Shown one piece after another: positions 45,309 to 54,118 of a stretch of 64,000 bases of DNA. A model generated the notes under the pieces. The model was not told the origin of the DNA and searched no databases. It worked only from the letters and a program-made list of their open reading frames with translations. A program made the translations under genes and the position numbers. The first letter of the stretch is position 1, and each line of letters starts with the position of its first letter. Origin of the DNA: Aminobacter anthyllidis (lineage in GTDB: Bacteria > Pseudomonadota > Alphaproteobacteria > Rhizobiales > Rhizobiaceae); NCBI RefSeq assembly GCF_018555685.1, contig NZ_JAFLWW010000012.1:62001-126000 (forward strand), in the 5' to 3' direction.

Positions 45309-45616
45309 CACCTGCCGACCGCGGATTGAAAGAATTCGACGATCTGGGCCGAGCCGAAGACCAGGACGATGCCCAAAACCCAACTTCCGGCCACAAACCA
45401 GGACAGGCGTGCCGCCCAGGCCATGAAGCCCATGAAAATGCAAAACAGAACCGCCAAGGCCGTGGCGATCGGCCCGGTCAAGGTCTGCACCAACGTCTGC
45501 AAAGTGCTTTGCACCGGCTGGAGATTTCCGCCCCCGGCCATGGCCTGCGTCGCCAGCACCATGAGCGGCATCGCCACACCAGTGCTGCGTGCAGCAATCG
45601 TCTTCAACAAGGTCAT
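45308..45616 (-). CDS. virB2: VirB2 pilin
   Basis: A 102-residue protein from ATG 45616 (AGGAG upstream). Long signal ending LVLATQAMA, then GGGNLQPVQSTLQTLVQTLT and two helices, IATALAVLFCIFMGFMAWAA and WVLGIVLVFGSAQIVEFFQS. The layout is that of cyclic or linear VirB2/TrbC pilin. Confidence 0.93.
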   Translation of the reverse strand: MTLLKTIAARSTGVAMPLMVLATQAMAGGGNLQPVQSTLQTLVQTLTGPIATALAVLFCIFMGFMAWAARLSWFVAGSWVLGIVLVFGSAQIVEFFQSAVGR

Positions 45617-45628
45617 CAAAGCTTCTCC

Positions 45629-46483
45629 TCAGTCAAAGTTTTGCACCATCCCGCCCTGCCAGACCGGCGCCGTCGCTTCTCGAGCCGTCGTCGTGCTGCC
45701 ATTGCGGGAGTTGCTGCGGGATAGGTCATTTCGTTGATCCGCTGCGCCGGCCGCAGCCTGTTGAACGCCGGCCAGATCGGGGCTCGCGGCGCCGGCGGGC
45801 ATCACTGCTTCGGACCCGGCCGATGGCCATTGGTAGAAATCATTGATGACGTTGGCGACGTAACCGACCGTCTCGGAGTAGGGCGGCACGCCCTTATATT
45901 TGAGAACCGCGACCTCGCCGGCATTGTACGCGGCGAGCATGTATATCGGGTTCGGAAATTTGCGATGCAGATCCCGTAGAAAGCCGATCCCACCTTTCAC
46001 ATTATCCGCGGGATCGCAGATATTGACACCGTAGCTTGCTGCCGTGGATGGCAGAAGCTGCATCAGGCCATAGGCCCCTTTGGGCGATAGCGCGCCCGTA
46101 TTGAAACGACTTTCGGCCCGTGCAACCGCGACAATGAGCGGCGGGGCAAAGCCTTGCTGGCGCGCGATCGTTTCGACGATCCGCTGTCCTTCTTCCTTCG
46201 ACAGGGCAGCGACGCCGGGGCAGGGGTTGTCAGCCTTGGTCGATGTCACCGGAGCGGCCGCGCCGTCAACGCCTCCTGGCGCGCCGATCCGCTGCACGTC
46301 TTGGCTCTCAACCTGATAGGCCGGCATCACCCGGCCATTCGCATCGACGGCAGCATTAACGATGCGCGTGGCAGGTGCCGTAACGCGGTCCTGGAATCTT
46401 TGCGAGGCTTCCTGCGCAAACGTCCCTTGGCACATCACCAGGATCGCACACGCTGCCAGTACCGCTTTGCGGAATCGAATCAC
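45629..46483 (-). CDS. virB1: VirB1 lytic transglycosylase
   Basis: About 284 residues from GTG 46483 behind AGGATTATC; earlier in-frame codons overlap the divergent promoter. After a signal (LAACAILVMCQGTFAQ) comes the SLT domain with catalytic Glu in VAVARAESRFNTGALSPKGA, then YGLMQLLPSTAASYG and LAAYNAGEVAVLKYKGVPPY. It opens peptidoglycan for the channel. First gene of the leftward T4SS operon. Confidence 0.93.
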   Translation of the reverse strand: MIRFRKAVLAACAILVMCQGTFAQEASQRFQDRVTAPATRIVNAAVDANGRVMPAYQVESQDVQRIGAPGGVDGAAAPVTSTKADNPCPGVAALSKEEGQRIVETIARQQGFAPPLIVAVARAESRFNTGALSPKGAYGLMQLLPSTAASYGVNICDPADNVKGGIGFLRDLHRKFPNPIYMLAAYNAGEVAVLKYKGVPPYSETVGYVANVINDFYQWPSAGSEAVMPAGAASPDLAGVQQAAAGAADQRNDLSRSNSRNGSTTTAREATAPVWQGGMVQNFD

Positions 46484-46572
46484 CAAGATAATCCTGCGCC
46501 GTTGCCGATTTTGCGATATCGAATTAATACAATGATTCGATGAACTGCAATCGCGAAATTGAGGCAGACACA
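46484..46572. promoter_or_regulatory. Divergent promoter of T4SS operon and secreted-protein operon
   Basis: Between virB1 (leftward) and gene 46573 (rightward) lies an AT-rich patch GATATCGAATTAATACAATG (46515-46534), then ATTCGATGA. A related arrangement, GATATCGA then CAATGATT, appears upstream of the DUF1173 gene (about 49486-49507 on the minus strand). Likely shared control of transfer genes. Confidence 0.5.
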
Positions 46573-47112
46573 ATGAAAATGATCGGAGTTCTTCCCCTTG
46601 TGGCGTTTTTGCCGACCTTGGCGGCTCTGTCGGCGGCCCCGGCCCATGCCGATGACTTCGGCTGCAAGGTCTTGCTGTGCATCCTAAACCCTCAGGGTTG
46701 GGCGAGCGTCGGGGAATGTGTGCCCCCGGTCGAGCGCGCTTTCCGTATGGTCGCGCATGGGCAGCCCTGGCCTCAGTGCCCCGAGGCCGGCAGTTCCGGT
46801 CGTATCGGATATGAGAAATTCAAACCCTGCCCGGACGGCACGATCGCCGTCTCGCCCGAGACGGAATCGAGCGGGAGCGACAACAGCTCTCGCTCACAAA
46901 CTGTCTACAAGCCCGACAGCAACGGCGCTTTCTGTGCTCTGCGGAATGCGACGAATGCCTCTTGGGACACTTACCCGAGAGGGTCGGGCTCCGGCACGCA
47001 TCCCATATCCTCCGTGACGCGGCGCGAGCAGCGGACGGAGCCAAACTATCTCGATCTCACGACGACCGACGGCAAACAGCGCTTCTGGTTCGATCTGAGC
47101 AGGTATCAATAA
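46573..47112 (+). CDS. Exported Cys-rich protein, paralogue of gene 63414
   Basis: A 179-residue protein from ATG 46573. Signal MKMIGVLPLVAFLPTLAALS to AHA, then DDFGCKVLLCILNPQGWASV, CVPPVERAFRMVAHG, WPQCPEA and YEKFKPCPDGT. The spacing of Cys residues is shared with the partial gene at 63414 (WGCQVLLC, CHPP, WPTCPQA, YEDCPSG). Family function unknown; position opposite virB1 suggests a surface role in mating. Confidence 0.8.
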   Translation: MKMIGVLPLVAFLPTLAALSAAPAHADDFGCKVLLCILNPQGWASVGECVPPVERAFRMVAHGQPWPQCPEAGSSGRIGYEKFKPCPDGTIAVSPETESSGSDNSSRSQTVYKPDSNGAFCALRNATNASWDTYPRGSGSGTHPISSVTRREQRTEPNYLDLTTTDGKQRFWFDLSRYQ

Positions 47113-47711
47113 TGAAGCCTGGCTTCTCAGCCGTTGGCCTTCTCGCGGCCGTCCTCGCCTGTGTTCCGGCACTGGCCGAGGACAAACCCAATCCCTGGTT
47201 TACGATCCCCGCCACAGCATCTTTCAGCACCGGGGACACCTGGACCTATGCCGGCGAGACCCACCGTCTCTACGGTGTTCAAGCCTGCTTGCGAGGCACT
47301 TATTTCACAAATGGGGCAGGGGGGCGTGTCGATTGCGGCGATGCAAGCCTTGCCATGCTCGTCTCTCTCATCCGGGATCTCAAACCTCAGTGCTACACGG
47401 CCGCCTGGCAGGCCGCGACCAAAACGCGCTTCGTTGTTTGCGTCGCACAGCCTACTTCAGGATCCGCGGCCGGTTCTCGCATCGATCTCGGCACGGCGCT
47501 GATCTCGACCGGCTGGGCGTTCGCGGCCGTGACTCCGAACGGCGCTCCGGTCCATGCTCCCTATATCGTCGCGCAGGAGGTCGCTAAAAAGCAGCACCTT
47601 GGCCTGTGGCAGTTTGCCGACGTGCCCGATCCGAATGCCATCATCCTCCGCGATATCCGAAACGCATCTAACCAGGCTGGTCAGTCTTCGAATCCGCCTG
47701 CAAATCGATAA
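47112..47711 (+). CDS. Exported SNase-like protein with degenerate active site
   Basis: A 199-residue protein whose ATG overlaps the previous stop (TAATG). Signal MKPGFSAVGLLAAVLACVPA, then an SNase-type core: FSTGDTWTYAGETHRLYGVQ, ACLRG, and RIDLGTALISTGWAFAAVTP. The DAPE motif of active nucleases is replaced by YGVQACLRG, so hydrolysis is doubtful. Such proteins accompany VirB operons in rhizobia. Operon partner of 46573. Confidence 0.7.
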   Translation: MKPGFSAVGLLAAVLACVPALAEDKPNPWFTIPATASFSTGDTWTYAGETHRLYGVQACLRGTYFTNGAGGRVDCGDASLAMLVSLIRDLKPQCYTAAWQAATKTRFVVCVAQPTSGSAAGSRIDLGTALISTGWAFAAVTPNGAPVHAPYIVAQEVAKKQHLGLWQFADVPDPNAIILRDIRNASNQAGQSSNPPANR

Positions 47712-47952
47712 CCGGTCCCCGGCGCGCCGGATCATACTGTACAGTCTGCAGAGACCATCGCCGGATCACGAACGCGACGGCCAGCGCAATCGCCGAAATC
47801 GAGCCAAGAAAAATAGCCGCGATCAGCCCCGGCTCTCGCCAAAACGATAGACTGTCCCACTGGTTCAGAAGCCGGGCGCCGGACAGCACCAAAATCAGGA
47901 TTGTTGCGATGACAATGCCCGTTCCCGGATCCATGTCGAATTTCTTCAGCAT
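47668..47952 (-). CDS. Small membrane protein, two helices
   Basis: A 94-residue protein from ATG 47952 behind AAGGAG. Helices GIVIATILILVLSGARLLNQ and EPGLIAAIFLGSISAIALAV. Its 3' end overlaps the convergent gene 47112 by 44 bases. Not recognised; could belong to entry exclusion or pilus assembly. Confidence 0.6.
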   Translation of the reverse strand: MLKKFDMDPGTGIVIATILILVLSGARLLNQWDSLSFWREPGLIAAIFLGSISAIALAVAFVIRRWSLQTVQYDPARRGPVIDLQADSKTDQPG

Positions 47953-48206
47953 CGCTTTCTCCTTTTCACACTCCCGGGTCACGGCCCCGATCAACGGTCG
48001 CTTCTAGCGCAAACACCGGCGCCAGGCGCAAGCCCCAGGCTCAGCTTGCCCCGTGAGTGCGCCAGCCGGCGCCTGCGCTTCGTCGCTCTCACGGACTCTC
48101 GCCAACCGCATCCAATCAGTGCCGTCATCTGGCCTTTCGCTTGTTCACCATTTCTATTTCCTGGCTGGGTCCAATTACTGCGGCTGCCTCGCATCACTTC
48201 CGCTTT

Positions 48207-49445
48207 TCAGTTGTTCCGTCGATATTCCAAAGCCTGCCTGCCAGGCGGAGCCGAAAGCCGCTGCTGTTTGCCCGGTAGCGCCGGCCGGGGGCCGCTTGCG
48301 TCCCAGCGCCAGGTCTCGAGCTCGCAGCTTGAAATCAGATGGTCGAATTCCGCCCGTACCGCCTCCTTGGCATCGTGCGGTACGACAAAAAGCGCGGTTC
48401 CCTGTTGGTCAACGTCCGTCAGAAGACCGAAGGCCATCGGCGCTGCCGGCAGCACGTTGTAGCGCAACGTTTTCACAAATCGCCGATGCTCCCCGGTCAG
48501 GACCTCGATCAATTCCTTTTCGTCGTTGTGTTGAAACGGAATCCAATTTTCCGTCACGTTCATAAAGCCGATTTCGTCGATCGACAGAAGGCCGGACGGC
48601 ATCTGCGTGACCGTTGCGATGGTGATCAGGTGCGAATTTTCGTGCAGTCGCCAGAGGTCGAATTCCGCTGCAAAGCGCTTCGGCACAGTCTTGAACATTT
48701 TCTCATCCATGAAGAGCGGCGCGTCGGGCATATGCTTGATCGACAGCTTGCCGCCAAACCGGGCGGGATCCAGCGATTTCACAATGCCGATCACGATCTT
48801 CCTGTGCTTCGCCATAGCTGCCGCGGCGAAAGCCCGCTCCCGATCCGCTGCCAGGCGATCCTTGTGCTCAGGCGAGTACATTGCCGGCATAAACAGCAGT
48901 TCGCGCAACTGGAACTTCTGGCTCGACTTTGCATCGGCCGCGCCCCAGAGAAATGTCCGAACCAACCCCCAATTTCTTTTTCCCACAAAGCCGGGCGCCA
49001 TTAACGTCAGTTCCGCCTCTTCCCAGAGATAATCAAGCAAGCCTCGCAGCGTGAGCTTTTTCGGATCGGCTTTTACGGTGTGGTGCGAAGTCCCCTCGCC
49101 GGATGGGCCCTGCCGCGCCTTGCCTTGTGTCAGTGCAAAGGCCAGCTTCAGCCGCGCGGCCTCCGATGCAGGATCCTCAATGATCGCTTGACCCAGGACC
49201 TCCGCCTTTCCCGACAGTGCAAGAGGCAGTTCATAGCGATCACAGTCTACCGCATGGTCCTTGCCGGTGTTCGGCATGCGCTTGACGATCAATTCCTCGC
49301 CGACAGCGGCAATGTACATCGGCACTCCGGGATGTTGACACAAACACAAGACACGGGCCTGCTTGTCGCGCGCCTGACGCAAGAGCGTCTGAATTTCCGG
49401 ATGCTGTGGGCCAACCGTGCGACCCAGAATAGCAAAGTCACTCAT
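48207..49445 (-). CDS. DUF1173-family protein
   Basis: A 412-residue protein (MSDFAILGRTVGPQHPEIQT). The family is recognised by VLCLCQHPGVPMYIAAVGEE, then MPNTGKDHAVDCDRYE and LRGLLDYLWEEAELTLMAPG. Cys and His residues near the N-terminus (CLCQH, HAVDCD) suggest a metal site. Found next to VirB-type systems on plasmids; function unknown. ATG 49445 lies 30 bases after the repeat CCCTATGATTAAATCA. Confidence 0.82.
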   Translation of the reverse strand: MSDFAILGRTVGPQHPEIQTLLRQARDKQARVLCLCQHPGVPMYIAAVGEELIVKRMPNTGKDHAVDCDRYELPLALSGKAEVLGQAIIEDPASEAARLKLAFALTQGKARQGPSGEGTSHHTVKADPKKLTLRGLLDYLWEEAELTLMAPGFVGKRNWGLVRTFLWGAADAKSSQKFQLRELLFMPAMYSPEHKDRLAADRERAFAAAAMAKHRKIVIGIVKSLDPARFGGKLSIKHMPDAPLFMDEKMFKTVPKRFAAEFDLWRLHENSHLITIATVTQMPSGLLSIDEIGFMNVTENWIPFQHNDEKELIEVLTGEHRRFVKTLRYNVLPAAPMAFGLLTDVDQQGTALFVVPHDAKEAVRAEFDHLISSCELETWRWDASGPRPALPGKQQRLSAPPGRQALEYRRNN

Positions 49446-49474
49446 AAGGATGCCATCCGACCTTAGATCGTGCA

Positions 49475-49490
49475 CCCTATGATTAAATCA
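49475..49490 (-). promoter_or_regulatory. Shared upstream motif CCCTATGATTAAATCA, copy 1
   Basis: The 16 bases recur exactly at 54724-54739. Each lies 20-30 bases before a leftward gene (49445 and 54704) and contains the palindrome TGATT-A-AATCA. Likely a -10 region with an operator. Confidence 0.55.
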
Positions 49491-49761
49491 TTGAATCGAT
49501 ATCTCATTCAACCCCCTTTGGCTTCAACGATGCATCCCATGGATTGACGTGGTTAAGCCTGGGCCGTCGCGGCGTCAGGGCGATCGTCCATTCCACCGCC
49601 ATCGCTTTCCCTCCGAACAAAGCGACGCTCATGGACTACGCGGGCCTAACATGCAAAAGCGTGCAATCATTTGCGTTACCTATCAGGCAGGTCGCAGACC
49701 TGTTGAAACAGGCGGACGGCATGTGCGCGAGATTGAGCGGTTCCTGGCGCGGTTGGGACTG
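49491..49761. other. Intergenic, no gene seen
   Basis: Between the DUF1173 promoter and the small membrane-protein gene. Frames here have no ribosome sites or family features. Confidence 0.35.
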
Positions 49762-50106
49762 TTAGAGTTTGAAGCGGCCAAGGCGCCGATCGTTGAGGCG
49801 GTACTGCCAGATGAGGTTCGGATCCTTGGGGTTGACGCCGGATGTCGACCAGGCGGAGCGCTCCAACTTTGCAGCGTCATGCAAGGGAAGATCGTCATCA
49901 CAGCGCGACGGCTGTAACGACGAGCGAAGACGATAATAACGTCCGAGTTTGCGCGTCAGAAACGCGATGACACAGACGGCGGCGAGGGACAGGATCAAGA
50001 AAGCAGTGGAAAAGCTGAGCAAGCGAAGGCCGGCTTCCTGATCGGGCAGGGCGAAGAAAGCGAGCACGCCGCCGGCGAAAATTGCGAACGCGAACCTGAT
50101 GAACAT
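49762..50106 (-). CDS. Small membrane protein, two helices
   Basis: A 114-residue protein: MFIRFAFAIFAGGVLAFFAL, then LLSFSTAFLILSLAAVCVIA, followed by a soluble basic tail (KLGRYYRLRSSLQP, IWQYRLNDRRLGRFKL). Resembles 47668 in plan but not clearly in sequence. An AT-rich inverted repeat lies just upstream. Not recognised. Confidence 0.55.
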   Translation of the reverse strand: MFIRFAFAIFAGGVLAFFALPDQEAGLRLLSFSTAFLILSLAAVCVIAFLTRKLGRYYRLRSSLQPSRCDDDLPLHDAAKLERSAWSTSGVNPKDPNLIWQYRLNDRRLGRFKL

Positions 50107-50132
50107 GACAGAGAGCCTCGGTTTTCCAAGTC

Positions 50133-50173
50133 GATCGTTATAATATCACGGATCGCGCGTCATTATAATGATC
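50133..50173. promoter_or_regulatory. AT-rich inverted repeat upstream of gene 49762
   Basis: GATCGTTATAAT (50133-50144) and ATTATAATGATC (50162-50173) pair with one mismatch. Likely operator or promoter. Confidence 0.5.
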
Positions 50174-50836
50174 AATAGAGATAGGATGGGCCGCTCATGG
50201 ATCAAGCGTTTATCGACGGCTGGGGGCATGGTGTCGCTTTTGGGGACCCCGGCTTCAGAGTGCGGCGTATTCCCCGGCGCCTTTTCCAGCTCGAACCGGG
50301 ATAGAGATTGGATCCTCGCCGACTCCGCAGGGGCTAAGCATTGCGGCCCGTTAGAGTAATTGGCAGATGCGAATCATGTCTGCGCAGCCCGCCTAATACC
50401 GTCACATAGCCGGGAAATCATCCACGCTCTTGAAGCAGCGGCGTCGAGGTTTCGCTTCTGGTCGCTCTGCACCAGGTCACTCGAAATGGGATGGGGCAAC
50501 GATTGCAGGGCCAGCCCGTCGCGGGGGAAGAGAGAACAAGGTTGTCCCTCCGGATCAGGCATTACACGACAATTTCATAAGTCGGATGACCAGGCCATCC
50601 AAACCGGATCATTTAATTATTCATTTCCCACAGGGCGTGCAGATCGAAATGCTATCGTGCCCTCGAATGAATTTGCGGTGGCCAAAAGCTATACGCCTCA
50701 CTTTGAGGGAGGTATGGGGGAGGATGCCGCGACACTTTAATGGGGCAATGTGTCATCGGTTCGGCTGCCAACCTAACCACTAGACATTTTACAGAAAATA
50801 GCGGTCATATTCCGCCCGATAAGCGGGAGTGCAGCT
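50174..50836. other. Gene-free stretch of 660 bases
   Basis: No convincing frame. GC content is lower than in flanking genes and no long repeat is visible. Confidence 0.4.
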
Positions 50837-51301
50837 GTGCCGATATTTAAAAACAAGACAGAAGACAGCGATGGCTGGCTTTCGATCCTGCTCGCACTGC
50901 GTCTTCGCCAAATCGAGAACGAGTACCCCGACTATGCGAGTTTTGCCGACGCCACTGGGCTCTCACGTGGCACGCTCTACCAGTTGCGGGCGGGGAAGGG
51001 GAACCCGACGTTAGTTACTCTTGAGCGGCTGGCACGGCATCTGAAGGTGCCGGTGTGGACGCTGATCGGTCGGCCTGGTGACGACGACAGTGTGAAGCGG
51101 GACATCGAGACGTTCGGCTTTAACTTCAACGAGATTGCGCGGCATATTGAGGCCACGCGTGCTGTGAAGCGCTCCATGACTGAGTTTAGTGGTGTGCTTC
51201 CTTTGAAAGAGGCAGCCAACCCCGCTGGGGCAACCTCCGAGAAGAAGCGGCTACCTCCGGCCAAAAAGGGACGCAGGGCCAGTAGCATACGAGTAAAGTA
51301 G
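50837..51301 (+). CDS. XRE-family transcriptional regulator
   Basis: A 154-residue protein from GTG 50837 behind GGGAG. The Cro/C1 helix-turn-helix lies at about 38-60 (FADATGLSRGTLYQLRAGKG), followed by NPTLVTLERLARHLKVPVWT. The tail is Lys/Arg-rich (KKRLPPAKKGRRASSIRVK). Could repress conjugation genes in cis. A second, unrelated XRE regulator is at 62769. Confidence 0.82.
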   Translation: MPIFKNKTEDSDGWLSILLALRLRQIENEYPDYASFADATGLSRGTLYQLRAGKGNPTLVTLERLARHLKVPVWTLIGRPGDDDSVKRDIETFGFNFNEIARHIEATRAVKRSMTEFSGVLPLKEAANPAGATSEKKRLPPAKKGRRASSIRVK

Positions 51302-51430
51302 AAGCTGCTAAACAATGAGCGTAGATTTATTTGCTACGATAGGCAGAAAATCTATTTTATATTTCTTTGACAGATATCACAGAATCCAGCAGCGTCGATG
51401 CGATGGCATCCTTTTGCTGAAGGGTTCACG

Positions 51431-51763
51431 ATGCAAGCGAATATCTGGCAAGTCGCAGGAGACGACGCGCTCTATAAGGAGGCGGCAGCGTTCGTCGATT
51501 GCCACCCGAAACCATGGGTGGAAGAGGTTTCGGAGTTTCTGCGGAAGAAAGGCAAGCCCGAGACGATCACGTTGGTGATCGGACAGTTCATCGTGGCGGC
51601 TCTGTTCGAAGGCCGACACGCGGATCTGTTGTACTGGTCGCTGGTTGCGGCCGAAGTGAACTGCGTTGCGATGGAGCAATGGCCAGATGATGTGCGACAG
51701 GAGCTGGCGAGTCATCTGAAACGGGGATTTGGCAAGCTCTCGTCGCGAAATCTCTCCCATTGA
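51431..51763 (+). CDS. Unrecognised 110-residue protein
   Basis: ATG 51431: MQANIWQVAGDDALYKEAAA, then FVDCHPKPWVEEVSEFLRKK and EVNCVAMEQWPDDVRQELAS. Soluble, acidic, helical. It follows the XRE gene by about 130 bases and may be co-expressed. No family recognised. Confidence 0.55.
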   Translation: MQANIWQVAGDDALYKEAAAFVDCHPKPWVEEVSEFLRKKGKPETITLVIGQFIVAALFEGRHADLLYWSLVAAEVNCVAMEQWPDDVRQELASHLKRGFGKLSSRNLSH

Positions 51764-51806
51764 AGGCTGCGCCCCGACGGCGCGGCCTCAAATAAGGGAG
51801 ACGGGG

Positions 51807-52505
51807 TCACACCTGACCAGAGGCAACGTTGATGTCGCTGCCGGCGGGACCGGGAGCGGATGAAGCGAGTTTTGTGTCACCACCGTTAGGCGTCGGAAAG
51901 TCGCCTGGTCCCAGTTGGCAGACCGCTTGCGCGCCGCATCCCTGAGGAATGGATTGGCCGGCCGAATTGAGGCCGGCGTAGCGGCGGTTTACGTCGTTCG
52001 TCCAGTTACGGCGCTGGCTTTCAGTGCTGCCGTTGTAACGATCGGCGAGACAGCGAATATCTGACGTGCCGCCGCATGAGTTGACAGCATCGCGAAGCGT
52101 CATTACGCCGCCTTCAATGTTTTCGGACAAGATACCCCGATCCATTCCGTAGGCGCGACCGGTCGCCCCCGTAAGCTGCATCGGTCCAAGAACGCCACTG
52201 AAGGAGCCGGCACATGCTGACATCGCGCCTTCGTGGGCGGACACGGCAAGAGCGAGCTTGGGATCAACGCCATACTTGGTGGCGGCGTCTACAATCATAT
52301 TGGCGATGTTCGGGTTGCGCTCCATCATCTCTTGCGTGGACGGATAGCTCGGCAGACCCGCTCCGTTCGTACAAAGAGAACGCAAGGTGGTTTTGTCATG
52401 GAGGTCGCAAGAACTTGCATCCTGATCGAAGGAATTCGCTTGCGCAACACGCGCTTGTCCAACGACCAGGAGCGCGGAGAGGAGTATTGGGAAGGGACGC
52501 AGCAT
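51807..52505 (-). CDS. Second exported lytic-transglycosylase-like protein
   Basis: A 232-residue protein from ATG 52505. Signal LRPFPILLSALLVVGQARVA, then an SLT-like core: ANMIVDAATKYGVDPKLALA, VSAHEGAMSACAG (likely catalytic Glu), and GPMQLTGATGRAYGM. The NCGG and IRCLADRYNGS parts are typical of T4SS-associated transglycosylases. It starts one base after the stop of 52507 and forms an operon with it; it may supplement VirB1. Confidence 0.78.
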   Translation of the reverse strand: MLRPFPILLSALLVVGQARVAQANSFDQDASSCDLHDKTTLRSLCTNGAGLPSYPSTQEMMERNPNIANMIVDAATKYGVDPKLALAVSAHEGAMSACAGSFSGVLGPMQLTGATGRAYGMDRGILSENIEGGVMTLRDAVNSCGGTSDIRCLADRYNGSTESQRRNWTNDVNRRYAGLNSAGQSIPQGCGAQAVCQLGPGDFPTPNGGDTKLASSAPGPAGSDINVASGQV

Positions 52506-52506
52506 C

Positions 52507-52863
52507 TTACTTCCCCGGGCAGAAATTAAAGATGGAGCCATTGATGGAGAGCGCGTCGCTGGATGGGCGCGTAATCTTCATCGGCGTGATGACCGGGGAG
52601 CTGCTGCCACGCTCTGTACATGAGGCTTGGAACGCATCGTCTGCATGACGGGTGCCTGCTATCTTGCAGGTGCTTGCGCCGACGGTGATTGCGTCGCCGT
52701 CGAACTCGGCAAGTTCGAGAGCACCGACGCCTTGGTCGAGATCGGAACATGTGTGCGTGGACGCTACATATGATCCCTGCGGAGCCTTGAGCGGATCAAG
52801 TGCTTGCGCGATTGCCGGCGAGATCAAGACGGCTAGAGTCGCGAAGATTGTCCGGCTGGCCAT
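52507..52863 (-). CDS. Exported Cys-containing protein, 118 residues
   Basis: From ATG 52863: MASRTIFATLAVLISPAIAQ is a signal peptide (cut near AQA). Mature part has APQGSYVASTHTCSDLDQGV, GASTCKIAGTRHADDAF and SINGSIFNFCPGK. Three Cys suggest a disulfide-bonded periplasmic protein. Operon with the transglycosylase. Family unknown. Before the IS inserted, it probably followed the gene at 54114. Confidence 0.65.
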   Translation of the reverse strand: MASRTIFATLAVLISPAIAQALDPLKAPQGSYVASTHTCSDLDQGVGALELAEFDGDAITVGASTCKIAGTRHADDAFQASCTERGSSSPVITPMKITRPSSDALSINGSIFNFCPGK

Positions 52864-53074
52864 GGCAGATCTCCGGAACATCATCCCGCCGTGGCCGCCG
52901 GCAGGAGCCGCGGTCAAGGCCGCGCATCGCGCGCCGTCAGGGAAGCATTGATCCGTTGGCGATGGCCGGTGGCAGGCTGGTGTCCTGAATAACGTCAGGT
53001 TCTCCATGTCGATCATGATTGCACTCCTTCCGAATATCGAGGTTGCCGGAAACACACCGGCCATCGCGGCTTCC

Positions 53075-53080
53075 TCTAGG
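53075..53080. repeat. Target-site duplication TCTAGG, left of IS copy 2
   Basis: Same six bases at 54113-54118. Fits the NCTAGN target and 6-base duplication of IS481. The transposase stop codon TAG lies inside it. Confidence 0.8.
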
Positions 53081-54029
53081 TGTGGAGCCTCAACAGGTTG
53101 TCCTCGGTCAAGGCGAGGCGGCTGATAGGCGTTTTTGATTTTAGGCTGCCATGTGGGCGATGCCAATTGTATCTGTGCAGCCAGACGGGCAGTTCGGCGG
53201 CACGGTGATCGGATGTCGGATAGGCTATGGCGTAGGCCCATTCGCGCAGCGCCGTCTGGATGAATCGCTCGGCCTTGCCATTGGTCTTGGGCGTATAGGG
53301 CCTTGTGGTGACGTGCTTGAGGCCGAGATCGCGGCAGGCGTTGGCGAAAGCCTTCGATCTGTAGCAGGAGCCGTTGTCGGTCATGACGCGGGCTATGGTG
53401 ACGCCGAGGCTGGCGTAATAGGCCACCGCCGCCTTGAGGAAAGCGATGGCGCTCTCCTTTTTCTCGTCGGGCAGGATTTGCGAGAAAGCGATACGGGAAG
53501 CATCGTCGATGCAGACATGGACGAACTCCCAGCCAGCGCCGCGCGACTTGCCCTTTTGCGGATCGCCGGTGATGCGATGGCCGACTTGGCTGAAACGTCC
53601 GAGCTTCTTGATGTCGATATGGATCATCTCGCCGGGATGCTCGCGCTCATAGCGTCGGATCGGTTCGGCCGGCTCGATATCCCTGAGCCGCGACAGCCCG
53701 GCACGCCTGAGAACCCGGCTTACGGTGGCAGGCGAGACGCCGACCTCCATGGCGATGTGCTTGCCGGTCAGCCGTAGGCGGCGCAAGGCGACGATGCGCT
53801 CGGCCACTGCCTGTTCGGTCATGTCCGGCATGACGTTGGGCCGTGACGAACGGTCGGCCATGCCGTCACGACCTGCGGCCTTGTAGCGCTCGGTCCAACG
53901 CGCCACGATCTTGGCCGACACGCCATACATCCGCGCCGCATGGGCTTTGGAAAAACCGCCTTCTATCACCGCCAGCGCCATCTCCTCTCGACGCAGCGGC
54001 GTGAGACGGGCATTCTTGTGGATGTTCAT
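53076..54029 (-). CDS. IS481-family transposase
   Basis: 317 residues from ATG 54029 to a TAG stop (53076-53078) which lies in the duplicated target, outside the IS proper. Helix-turn-helix at about 20-45 and 70-100 (GKHIAMEVGVSPATVSRVLR), then the rve domain with Asp (HIDIKKLG), Asp (MTDNGSCY) and Glu (GKAERFIQ), ending HRPHGSLKSKTPISRL. The family is 300-330 residues, so the protein is complete. An in-frame ATG at 54095 has no ribosome site. Confidence 0.93.
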   Translation of the reverse strand: MNIHKNARLTPLRREEMALAVIEGGFSKAHAARMYGVSAKIVARWTERYKAAGRDGMADRSSRPNVMPDMTEQAVAERIVALRRLRLTGKHIAMEVGVSPATVSRVLRRAGLSRLRDIEPAEPIRRYEREHPGEMIHIDIKKLGRFSQVGHRITGDPQKGKSRGAGWEFVHVCIDDASRIAFSQILPDEKKESAIAFLKAAVAYYASLGVTIARVMTDNGSCYRSKAFANACRDLGLKHVTTRPYTPKTNGKAERFIQTALREWAYAIAYPTSDHRAAELPVWLHRYNWHRPHGSLKSKTPISRLALTEDNLLRLHT

Positions 54030-54112
54030 TCGGACCCTCCGCTGAGTGCTGAAGCCTGGTAACTCCAGTCTCCTCGGTTCGGTCCGAATGGACAACCTCC
54101 TGAAAGCTCACA
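53081..54112 (-). mobile_element. IS481-family insertion sequence, copy 2 (complete)
   Basis: 1032 bases. The ends are imperfect inverted repeats: the left end TGTGGAGCCTCAACAGGTTG pairs with the right-end reverse complement TGTGAGCTTTCAGGAGGTTG. Flanked by TCTAGG duplications. It splits a leftward operon of exported-protein genes without breaking either, since the CTAG target was at the stop codon of the gene at 54114. Confidence 0.93.
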
Positions 54113-54118
54113 TCTAGG
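54113..54118. repeat. Target-site duplication TCTAGG, right of IS copy 2
   Basis: Partner of 53075-53080. It carries the TAG stop of the exported-protein gene (54114-54116 on the minus strand). Confidence 0.8.
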
